Source of the DNA: Treponema sp.
Lineage (GTDB): Bacteria > Spirochaetota > Spirochaetia > Treponematales > Treponemataceae
NCBI GenBank assembly: GCA_022510845.1
Contig: JAFLSR010000003.1
Coordinates: 55,985 to 99,961, forward strand
Direction: 5' to 3'
Length of the DNA stretch: 43,977 nucleotides
Below are positions 1-8,300 of the stretch, piece after piece. The stretch's first letter is position 1. Each line of letters opens with the position of its first letter. The translations under genes were made by a program, and so were the position numbers. Below the pieces are notes generated by a model. It was not told where the DNA came from. It saw nothing but the letters and a program-made list of their open reading frames with translations, and did not search any database.

Positions 1-189
1 CTATAGCGTAAACTATACTTCAAAGGACACAACTCAATTTTTCTCCAATAAAAAGTTCGCGCGCTTTTTGCGCCGCCAGGCACAGATAAGGCAACTTCGT
101 ATTTGCGCGACAGAAATCTCGGGCATTTTTTATTTATATTATTTTCTCTTCAAACACCATACATCTCAAAATTGAAAAGGGGTAAATCT

Positions 190-1287
190 ATGTTTCGAGA
201 AATCATTAATCTGAAAATACCTTACAAAACCGAGCTTGAAAATTGGTACCGCTGTGTTTCGGGGAACAGTCATTTTAGCATAGACAATCCGCAGACCTTC
301 AACGAGAAAATCCAGTGGCTGAAGCTCTACGACTCGACGCCGATTAAAACCAGACTGGCGGACAAATATCTTGTGCGCGACTGGGTGAAAGAGAAAATCG
401 GCGAGGAATATCTTATCTCGCTGCTGGGCGTGTATGATGATTTCGAGGAAATAGACTTTGACAAACTGCCCAATCAGTTTGTGATAAAGTGCAATCACGG
501 TAGTGGTTACAATATTATCGTCAAAGACAAATCGCAGCTTGATTTGACCGATGTGAAAAACAAACTTGACAAGTGGATGAATGAAAACTTCGCATTTAAA
601 GTAGGTTGCGAATTGCATTACCGCGATATTCAGCCTAAGATTGTAATTGAAAAATATATAGAAAATGAAACATCAGGGGAAGATTTATATGATTATAAAT
701 TTTGGTGTTTCAATGGCAAAGTAGCATATATCCAGTTTTTATCAGAGCGTAATACGAATGGTCTGAAAATGGCATTTTATGACCGTGACTGGAATAAACA
801 AAAATTTGTTTACTCTTATCCGTTGGATACCAAAACAATAGAAAAACCGAACAATTTACAGGAAATGCTGAATTTGGCGGAGAAATTGTCGGCTGGGTTC
901 AATCATGTTCGGGTCGATTTTTATCGTTTGGATGACGGAACTATATATTTCGGCGAAATGACATTTACTTCAATGAGCGGTATATGCGAGTGGAATGACG
1001 AAAATATCAACTTAAAATTCGGGCAAATGATTGCCCTTCCCAATTTGGCGTACAACATCGACACCGGCGAGTATTACGAATGGCTTCCGTCGATAGCATT
1101 AAACTGGCAGTTGGTAGAACTGCAAAAACAGATGAAAGATTTGAGAAATTCGGCTTCATGGAAAGTTGGACGGCTGATAACATGGTTTCCGCGAAAAACA
1201 AAGTCTGCGCTGAAAATTCTCAAAGCGCAAGGGCCAAGGGGAGTGCTCAAAGCCATAAAAGGCAAGTTGATGCGCGGTGCGAGATAG
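190..1287 (+). CDS. TupA-like ATP-grasp protein
   Basis: Resembles the TupA-like ATP-grasp family (cell-surface polysaccharide or teichuronopeptide-type biosynthesis), which joins an amino acid or similar group to a glycan by an ATP-dependent ligation. The N-terminal region reads NPQTFNEKIQWLKLYD and is followed by KTRLADKYLVRDWV and FVIKCNHGSGYNIIV; these are the typical opening motifs of the family. YDYKFWCFNGK and HVRVDFYR followed by FGEMTF match the later ATP-grasp strands. The chosen ATG has AAAAGGGG about 8 bases upstream; a TTG 87 bases further upstream extends the frame but lacks a ribosome site. The C-terminal 80 residues are basic and look like a tail added to the catalytic core. 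The gene stands alone and converges on the next gene. The substrate cannot be read from sequence. Confidence 0.8.
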   Translation: MFREIINLKIPYKTELENWYRCVSGNSHFSIDNPQTFNEKIQWLKLYDSTPIKTRLADKYLVRDWVKEKIGEEYLISLLGVYDDFEEIDFDKLPNQFVIKCNHGSGYNIIVKDKSQLDLTDVKNKLDKWMNENFAFKVGCELHYRDIQPKIVIEKYIENETSGEDLYDYKFWCFNGKVAYIQFLSERNTNGLKMAFYDRDWNKQKFVYSYPLDTKTIEKPNNLQEMLNLAEKLSAGFNHVRVDFYRLDDGTIYFGEMTFTSMSGICEWNDENINLKFGQMIALPNLAYNIDTGEYYEWLPSIALNWQLVELQKQMKDLRNSASWKVGRLITWFPRKTKSALKILKAQGPRGVLKAIKGKLMRGAR

Positions 1288-1317
1288 GGGCAGAAAGCGT
1301 GCGTTACGCCACTGCCC
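1288..1317. terminator. Hairpin between convergent genes
   Basis: Inverted repeat GGGCAG (1288-1293) with CTGCCC (1312-1317), containing an inner GCGT/ACGC stem. It lies directly after the ATP-grasp gene and before the convergent GH18 gene. There is no T-run, so intrinsic termination is only possible, not shown. Confidence 0.35.
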
Positions 1318-1345
1318 GAAAATAAACCTTACATTTTCCGCAAAA

Positions 1346-2449
1346 TCATTTATCAGTTTCTATCCAATCCCAAAATGCCACGTCTTCTTGCCCCATGCGC
1401 CAAAACGCAATGTTGGAAAAACCTTGAGACTGATACATCCTGCATCGTTGTAGGAGAGAAGTGGCATCCTCGAAATATTGAATAACTTTTACCGTTTTTT
1501 CAAATTCAAAATACGGAACGCCGTTTTCGCGTTTTATTTGTTCCACGCCGTTTTCGATAAGCCTTCGACTTGAACCATTGAATGCCCACGCGCCTGCTGT
1601 GCGGTCGTTCGTGATTTCCCAACTGCGTCCGTAGAAAGGCACGCCGATGATGTATTTTTCAGGCGGCAAAATGCTGAGCGCGTATTCGCCAACACGCCTG
1701 CACCATTCCATCGAAGCCGGAGAGCCGGGCGCGCTTGTGGCCCAATGTTCATCGTAAGCCATAATCATAACTTTGTCGCAAATATTTGCGAGCCGCTCAT
1801 AATCTTCAACATCGCTTTTCAATTTTTTTGTGCGCGCGTGGACGCAGACAGTGAGTTGCTTTGAGCCGAGTCCTTTTTTCAAAAGCCTCAAAAATTCCGC
1901 AAAGTCTTCGCCGTCCAATTTTGGAACAAGTTCATAATCAATTTGCAAACCGTCAAAATCTTTGGAAGCGGCAATCAAAGCATTCACCAGGCGATCGCGT
2001 TTTCCGAATCGCGCATCGAGTACAAAATGAGTGAGCGACTGGCTTTGGCATACTGCTACCAAATGGACGCGTCCATTGAAATTTTTTATCAGGCTTCGGG
2101 AGGGTGCGCGAGTGAGATTTCCGTAAATATCGACTTCAACTGCAAAAAGTCCGATGTCGGTAAGTGCCGCCTCACGATTCCAATCATTCACACGGTCGGC
2201 GAGCACATAGCCCCAAATTTCCTTGAAACGAACTTTTTCGCCTTCCGGTGTGTTCCAGCGATAAGGATGCGTGTAGCCTTTGCGCATGGTTGCTTCGGGG
2301 AAATTTTTTTCGTCAAAAGTTTTTACCTCAGGTGAAGCTGGCGGTTCGGCGGCTGATGTTGTTTTCGCATCTTTTTTTGAACACGCACTTTGCAAAAAGA
2401 AGGTCGCCAAAAAGAAGGTCGCCAAAAAGATTTTGAATTTTCTTTTCAT
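1346..2449 (-). CDS. GH18 family lipoprotein (YaaH/chitinase-like)
   Basis: A predicted exported lipoprotein with a glycoside hydrolase family 18 fold. Starting from the ATG at 2449, which has GAGG 7 bases upstream, the signal peptide is basic, then strongly hydrophobic, and ends LQSAC with Cys23 as the lipidation site. The catalytic motif DGLQIDYE spans residues 166-173, with Glu173 as the expected proton donor. VMIMAYDEHW, PFYGRSW and a closing IAFWRMGQED are GH18 signatures seen in the spore-germination/YaaH subgroup, which acts on N-acetylglucosamine-containing polymers such as peptidoglycan. An upstream ATG in frame at 2464 lacks a ribosome site. The signal peptide contains a perfect 15-base tandem duplication (about 2395-2425). 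Binding domains such as LysM are absent. Confidence 0.85.
   Translation of the reverse strand: MKRKFKIFLATFFLATFFLQSACSKKDAKTTSAAEPPASPEVKTFDEKNFPEATMRKGYTHPYRWNTPEGEKVRFKEIWGYVLADRVNDWNREAALTDIGLFAVEVDIYGNLTRAPSRSLIKNFNGRVHLVAVCQSQSLTHFVLDARFGKRDRLVNALIAASKDFDGLQIDYELVPKLDGEDFAEFLRLLKKGLGSKQLTVCVHARTKKLKSDVEDYERLANICDKVMIMAYDEHWATSAPGSPASMEWCRRVGEYALSILPPEKYIIGVPFYGRSWEITNDRTAGAWAFNGSSRRLIENGVEQIKRENGVPYFEFEKTVKVIQYFEDATSLLQRCRMYQSQGFSNIAFWRMGQEDVAFWDWIETDK
2395..2425. repeat. 15-bp tandem duplication in a signal peptide
   Basis: AAGAAGGTCGCCAAA is present twice in direct tandem. On the minus strand it encodes the repeated residues ATFFL within the signal peptide of the GH18 lipoprotein. 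A change in copy number would lengthen or shorten the hydrophobic core in steps of five residues. Confidence 0.8.
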
Positions 2450-2537
2450 TTTTTTTCCTCGCATTTTGTTGCAAGCCGCTGGCCTGCTACAGAATTTCGT
2501 TACGCTATAAAAACCACATAAACTTGTGGCTAATTTT

Positions 2538-2580
2538 CTCGAAGTTAAAAACAGTTCACTATTTTGACGCTGTTTTTAAC
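2538..2580. terminator. Hairpin at modF-like 3' end, with CTCGAAGTTAAA repeat
   Basis: Perfect 11-bp inverted repeat GTTAAAAACAG (2544-2554) / CTGTTTTTAAC (2570-2580) with a 15-base loop, overlapping the stop codon of the ABC gene. The 12-mer CTCGAAGTTAAA (2538-2549) recurs at 21197 and 26039. Probably a transcription terminator for one or both of the flanking minus-strand genes. Confidence 0.5.
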
Positions 2581-4201
2581 ATTCAATGATTTTATACATT
2601 GGATTTTCATTAGGACGAAATTCCAAAATATTTTTTTCGCAAGCAAGCACTTCGCTAGGATCGTGTGTCACATGAAGCAGAGTCGTTGTTCCGCTCTCGG
2701 CAATTGTTTCGAGCAAGTCAAGAATTTTTTGGCGGAAGTTTTCGTCCAGTCCGTGGCACGGCTCGTCCAAAATCAGGATTTCAGGCGACTTGACCGAAGC
2801 GCGTAAAATCAAAATTGCGCGTTGCTCGCCATAACTCAAATTGTTGAAACGCTCGTTTTCGCGTCCAGAAAATCCGCCGAGCGCGAGCCATTTTTTCGCC
2901 ACCGCAATTTCCACATCTCCTGCCGCTTCGTACAGCCCGATTGAATCGTGGAAGCCCGAAACAATCACGCCAAGCAAATTTTGTTCCACCATTCGATATT
3001 CCACATGGAGGCGATACGAAACAATTCCCAGCCGCCGCTTGATGTCCCAAACTGTTTCGCCCGAACCGCGCCGCGCACCGAAGATTTTCACATCGTTGCA
3101 AAAAACCTGCATATTGTCGCCGGTAATCAATTCCAAAAAAGTCGTCTTGCCCGAACCGTTCGGCCCGCGAATCAGCCAATGTTCGCCGCGTCGCAAAGTC
3201 CAATTCAAATCGCGCAAGACACTGTGTTCGCCCCAGCCCACATTAACGCCGCGCATTTCCACGAGAATTTTTTCTGCGGATTTTTTTTCGTTCGGAAAAT
3301 TTTCTGCGGGATTTTCGGATACAAGATTTTGAACTGTTTGCCGGAATTCGATTTTGTTTTTTTCGGAAAAATCAGAATTTTCTTTTTGGCGTTGGGCTAG
3401 AATCTTTTCGTAATCGGCGCGGCTTCCACAAAATGAAATTGCATTTTGTGAAAATTCCAAAACGCAGTTTATCGATTCAGGAATTTCATTGAAGCGTTCC
3501 ATCGACAAAATTATTCGCGGAAATGCGTCGCTGCTTTGGCAAGAATTTTTCAGCTGACGCGCCGCGATATTGTCAAAAAAATCCAAAAGAATTTTTCGGC
3601 TTTGCGCGTCCAGTCCTGCGAAAGGGTCGCTTAAAATTAAAAGGCGTTTTTTTCCCAAAAGCGCGCGGCACAAATATGTCCTGCGGATTTCGCCAGTGGA
3701 AAGATATTTCAGTCCGCGATCCAAAATGTTTTCAATGCCACAGAGTTTTACTTCGGGAAAATTTTCCAAGTGCGCGGCTTCTTTTGGAATTTCGAATTCT
3801 CCATTTCTTTGCCGCCGGATTTTTTTGTTCAAAATTCCTTCGCACAAAAAAATCCGCGCAGTCCGTCCGTGGTCCACGCCGCCTTCCAAATATTCGCTTT
3901 CATCGTTCGCGCGTTCTTCTTCAATCAATTTTGCGGCTTTTTCCAACGAAATGATTTCTGCGGAATTTTCAAAAATGTTTGAGAAAAAAGCGCGTTCATT
4001 TTCCGCGACGAATCGTGCGCCATCTCCTGCAAGCGCGTTCAAAAAATTTGCTTTCCCGCTTCCGTTCGCGCCGATGACGAGCCACGCTTCCCCCGGGCGC
4101 ATTTTCCACGAAATGTTTTCGAGCAAACGCCCACGCGCGTTCTCTATTCCGCATTCGTTTATTGAAATGAAATTTTCTGAAAATTCGCCCGCGGCTTCCA
4201 T
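2576..4201 (-). CDS. modF: ModF/PhrA-like tandem ABC ATPase
   Basis: Two ABC nucleotide-binding domains in one soluble chain with no membrane segments, the architecture of ModF (the putative molybdate-linked ATPase, also called PhrA). The second domain is complete: Walker A GPNGSGKTT at 346-354, signature LSYGEQ at 455-460, Walker B with catalytic Glu in LILDEP at 476-481, and an HVTHD switch. The first domain is degenerate. Its Walker A reads GANGSGKA with Ala51 where Ser or Thr binds magnesium, and its Walker B reads LILSDP (residues 188-193), replacing the Asp-Glu pair with Ser-Asp. The signature LSTGE at 168-172 is typical of ModF. Composite-site ATPases with one dead site are known among ABC proteins. 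No molybdate transporter genes are adjacent, so the link to molybdenum is by family only. Confidence 0.75.
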   Translation of the reverse strand: MEAAGEFSENFISINECGIENARGRLLENISWKMRPGEAWLVIGANGSGKANFLNALAGDGARFVAENERAFFSNIFENSAEIISLEKAAKLIEEERANDESEYLEGGVDHGRTARIFLCEGILNKKIRRQRNGEFEIPKEAAHLENFPEVKLCGIENILDRGLKYLSTGEIRRTYLCRALLGKKRLLILSDPFAGLDAQSRKILLDFFDNIAARQLKNSCQSSDAFPRIILSMERFNEIPESINCVLEFSQNAISFCGSRADYEKILAQRQKENSDFSEKNKIEFRQTVQNLVSENPAENFPNEKKSAEKILVEMRGVNVGWGEHSVLRDLNWTLRRGEHWLIRGPNGSGKTTFLELITGDNMQVFCNDVKIFGARRGSGETVWDIKRRLGIVSYRLHVEYRMVEQNLLGVIVSGFHDSIGLYEAAGDVEIAVAKKWLALGGFSGRENERFNNLSYGEQRAILILRASVKSPEILILDEPCHGLDENFRQKILDLLETIAESGTTTLLHVTHDPSEVLACEKNILEFRPNENPMYKIIEC

Positions 4202-4321
4202 AAAAATTTTATCGGAATTTTTTTTCTAGAATGAATATTTTAAATCCAAAATATTTCTCAAAAAAATTCTTGCCCTTGACGATAATAAAAATATCTGCAA
4301 AATATTTTAGAGGAGTTTGCT

Positions 4322-5161
4322 ATGAAAAAATTTTTATCCGCAATGATGTTCTTTGCAATTTGCTTTTGCGGTTTTACAAATGGTTCATCTTTCTTTTTGC
4401 CGAGGCCGTTTGGAAATGTGAAAAGTTACACGGAAACTCGTTTTGAAATTGTAACGAAATTCGGCGATTATTACAGAACGCCCAAAACAAATTATTTCCA
4501 CGAGTTCAATGAAGACGGTATGGAAATTCGTTCGAGCGAATTCAACGCGGCTGGGCAAATCGTCAACAAAATCGAATATACATACAACACTGACGGAAAT
4601 CTTTTTTCACAAATTTGCTACGATGACACAGGAAAGGTTTTTTGGAAAATCATCACTTCCTATGATGAAAACGGAATCAAAACGGAAGACAGCGAATACG
4701 ATGGAAAAGACAATCTGACGGGAAAGTCGATTTACAAAAACGAAGGCGCAAATCCTGTCGAAGAAATTTATTACAATTCACAAGGCGATTTGATTTGGAA
4801 AAACACTTTCAAATATTCCGATTCGAATCTGCTTGAAGAAAGTTGCTCATATTTTGCAAACGGCAGGCTCGATACTCGAAAAGTTTATAAATATGACAGC
4901 AACGGAAATCTTTTGGAAATCACTTCGTTCAATGTGTTCGATGATTTGGTGGAACGCGAAGTTTATACATACAACGAAGATTCTACTTTGAATGAATATA
5001 CGGTTTATGGTTTGGACGGAAAACGGCGAACGCGAATTTTTTACAAATACGATGAAAACAAAAATTGCGTAAAATCTACGACATACAATGTTGCGCAAAA
5101 ATTTGGAACAACTGTAAACGAAATGATTGATCAGTCTGACTTTGAATACAACTACAGATAA
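4322..5161 (+). CDS. Secreted YD/RHS-like repeat protein
   Basis: A 279-residue exported protein of unknown function. The first 21 residues form a signal peptide (basic start, then FLSAMMFFAICFCGF). The mature part consists of about eight repeats of 22-26 residues with a Y-x-Y-(N/D)-x-(D/E)-G-(N/K)-L pattern, for example YTYNTDGNL, YKYDSNGNL and YTYNEDSTL. These are related to the YD repeats of RHS/wall-associated proteins and to MORN-like YwqK antitoxin repeats. Such repeats form extended beta sheets and often bind carbohydrate or partner proteins. A clear GAGGAG ribosome site sits 7 bases before the ATG. It is divergent from the ModF-like gene, and no toxin gene is next to it. It stays unnamed. 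Confidence 0.75.
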   Translation: MKKFLSAMMFFAICFCGFTNGSSFFLPRPFGNVKSYTETRFEIVTKFGDYYRTPKTNYFHEFNEDGMEIRSSEFNAAGQIVNKIEYTYNTDGNLFSQICYDDTGKVFWKIITSYDENGIKTEDSEYDGKDNLTGKSIYKNEGANPVEEIYYNSQGDLIWKNTFKYSDSNLLEESCSYFANGRLDTRKVYKYDSNGNLLEITSFNVFDDLVEREVYTYNEDSTLNEYTVYGLDGKRRTRIFYKYDENKNCVKSTTYNVAQKFGTTVNEMIDQSDFEYNYR

Positions 5162-5175
5162 TTTGTATTGAAAAA

Positions 5176-5205
5176 GCGATACCCTATACCTGTATGGGGT
5201 ATCGC
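5176..5205. repeat. Dispersed palindromic repeat, copy A
   Basis: Hairpin with a 13-bp stem including one G-U pair: GCGATACCC (5176-5184) pairs with GGGTATCGC (5197-5205), and the stem continues inward to a CCTG loop. It lies 15 bases after the stop of the YD-repeat gene. Its 24-base core (5179-5202) matches an inverted copy near 13483-13506 at 22 of 24 positions. No T-run follows, so it is not a plain terminator. Confidence 0.65.
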
Positions 5206-5296
5206 TCCACATCTTTTGCTTGCTTAAATAAAATCGCGCACGGATTTAAACTGCATCCGCCAAAAGTGATTTTTAATTTTGTTCAAATAAAAACAA

Positions 5297-5340
5297 AAAA
5301 TGCGCCTGAAAATCAAAGTATGATTTTCAAGGCGCATTTT
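5297..5340 (-). terminator. Terminator of carB-dapF
   Basis: Long inverted repeat AAAATGCGCCTGAAAATCA (5297-5315) with TGATTTTCA plus GGCGCATTTT (5321-5340) and one bulged A at 5330. On the minus strand it is followed by a T-rich tract, giving a good intrinsic terminator after the fused gene ending at 5359. It can also act on the plus strand, where TTTTTATTTT follows. Confidence 0.75.
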
Positions 5341-5358
5341 TATTTTGAGGCATTGTGT

Positions 5359-8300
5359 CTAAATCTCAACTTCGCCGTCAAAGCACGATTGCGTTCCGCC
5401 TGAAAGGAAAACCGTTTCGCCGGTGTATTTCACAATCAGATTTCCGCCACGCACTCGCACCGTGATGTTTTGGTTTATCGGGCAAAATCCATTGAGAACC
5501 GATGCGATTGCCGCCGCGCACGCTCCTGTTCCGCAGGCGCAAGTTTCGCCATTGCCACGTTCCCACGTCCTCATTTTGAGTTCGTTCGGGCCAGCCACGC
5601 GCACGAATTCTGTGTTCGTGCGGTTGGGGAACGCCGCGTGGTTTTCAAAAAGCGGACCGAGCGTTTCCAGCGGCTCTTTGTCCACAGATTTGCTGAACAC
5701 GACACAATGCGGATTTCCAACGCCCACGCACGTTACGTTGTGCTGCTTTCCATCTATCAAAAGAGGCGCGTTCAAAACGGCGCGTTTGGGCAAAAGCGAT
5801 GCGTTGTCTTTGTTCATCTCGGAAATCGGAACTTCGCTTTCTTCCAAAGTCGTGGGAAGCGATTGGCTTGCAAAAGTCGGGCGTCCCATATCAACAGTAA
5901 CAGACGTAACTTTTCCATCCTGCTTATAAAGCACCAAAGTTTTCACGCCGCTTTCTGTTTCAATAGTAATCGTTTCGGTGGCGTCGCTTTTTTTGCCGTG
6001 CTTTTCTTGAATGGAATTGATGTTGTTGTCGTACAAATATTTTCCCACGCAGCGAATTGCGTTTCCAGCCATTTTTCCTTCCGTTCCATCGAGATTGAAA
6101 AACCGCATTTTCGCGTCCGCCAAATTTGACGATTCAATTAAAACCAAACTGTCTGCGCCGATTCCGCCGCCGCGCCTGTCGCACAAACGCACCGCAAGTC
6201 CCGCAGGATTGTTCACGCTTTGTTCGATTGCGTTGATGACGATAAAATCATTTCCGGTAGAATCCATTTTTGTGAATTTGATTTTTTGCTTTTGCGTGCG
6301 CAAAGTATTGATGTTCACAAGTTCGACATTTTCCGCAGAATATTTTGACTTGAGGCAATTCGCAAGCGCGTTGGCTGTGTCAAGCGAAGTGAGGCAAGGA
6401 ATGTCGCGCTCCACGGCATGGCGGCGCATTTTCACCGAATCGGCGCGCGGGTCGCGACCCTTTGCCGAAGTGGAAATTATGTAATCGACTTTGCCGGAAT
6501 CCAACAAATTCAAAATATTGTTGTCGTGATTTTCGCTGATTTTGTTGACAACTTCCACTTCCATTCCGAAGTCGCGCAAAGTTTGTGCGTTGCCTTCGGT
6601 GGCGAAAAGTTTGAATCCCATGTCGTAGAATTTACGCGCCAATTCTGGAAGTTCGTAGCGGTCTGTTTTTCGCACGCTGAACAAGACTCCGCCCGAACGC
6701 TTCATATTGTAGCCCGCGCCAATCAAACCTTTGAACAACGCTTCTTCCATCGTGTTTGCGATTCCCAAAACCTCGCCTGTGGATTTCATTTCGGGACCAA
6801 GATGCGTGTCCACGTCCATCAATTTTTCAAAACTGAACACTGGAACTTTTACCGCAAAATACGGAGGAATTTTGTAAAGGCCAGTGCCGTATCCCATGTC
6901 GCGGATTTTTTCGCCGAGCATCGCGCGTGTCGCAAGTTCCACCATCGGAACGCCAGTAACCTTGCTGATGTACGGCACGGTTCGGCTTGAGCGCGGATTC
7001 ACTTCGATGATGTAAAGATCGTTGTTGTAAATCAAATACTGAATGTTTACTAAACCTTTTGTGCCGAGTTTTAGAGCCAAATCTTGCGATTGCTTTACGA
7101 TTTTTTCCCGAAGGACATCATTCAAATTCCAACTTGGATAGACTGCAATCGAATCGCCCGAATGAATTCCAGTGCGCTCGATGTGTTCCATGATGCCGGG
7201 AATGAGCACGTCTTCGCCATCGCAAATGCCGTCAACTTCCAGTTCGATTCCCATCATATATTGGTCAATCAAAATGGGATTTTCGATGCCTTGCGATAAA
7301 ATGATTTTCATATATTCGCGAACATCGTCATCGTTGAAGGCGACAATCATATTTTGTCCGCCCAAAACATAGGATGGGCGCAGCAAAACAGGATAGCCCA
7401 ATTTTGCCGTTGCGTCCAAGGCTTCGTCCAACGTGAGGACTGTGAGACCCTTCGGCCGCTTTATCGCAAGCCTTTCGCAAAGTTCATCGAAACGTTCGCG
7501 GTCTTCTGCCAAATCGATTGAATCCGCGCTCGTTCCCAGAATTCTGATTCCCTGCGAATCCAAGAATTTCGTCAATTTTATCGCAGTCTGCCCCCCGAAC
7601 GCCACGACCACTCCGAGCGGTTTTTCGGTTGCGATAACGCCCATCACATCTTCGGGAGTGAGCGGCTCAAAATAAAGCCTGTCCGCCGTGTCAAAATCCG
7701 TGGAAACTGTTTCAGGATTGTTGTTGATTATCGCAACTTCATAGCCAAGTTTTTTGAGTGACCAAACGCATTGAACCGAAGCGTAGTCGAATTCGATTCC
7801 TTGTCCAATGCGAATCGGGCCAGAGCCGAGAACGACAATCGTTCCGCGCCTGTTTTGCGATTGCGAAGAATTTTCATCGCCGTGCAATGTGTTCAAAAAT
7901 TCCGCCGCTTCATTTTTTTCGCCAAAGCCGCCGTAAAAATAAGGCGTTTCCGCGTTGAATTCGCCCGCGCAAGTATCGACCATTTTGTAAGAATGCGGAA
8001 CGTGCGCCACTTTATCGCAATTTTTTCCTGTGGAATTTTGCGCAAGAATTTCGCGGGCGGCGTTTTCTTCGGCAAGAGTTCCGCTCGCACCGATGATTTC
8101 TTTTCCAGTCAAATTTGCGATAACTGTGTCGGGGTAGCCGAGTTTTTTTGCTTCAAGATAAAATTGTTGCGTAAACTCGCGCGTGCCATTTTTTACCGCG
8201 CAGAAATTTTCTTCCATCGCAACAAGCAGATTCAGTTTTTCCAAGAACCATTCGTCAATCATCGTAATTTGATGGATTTGCGAAACAGTCATAATTTTTC

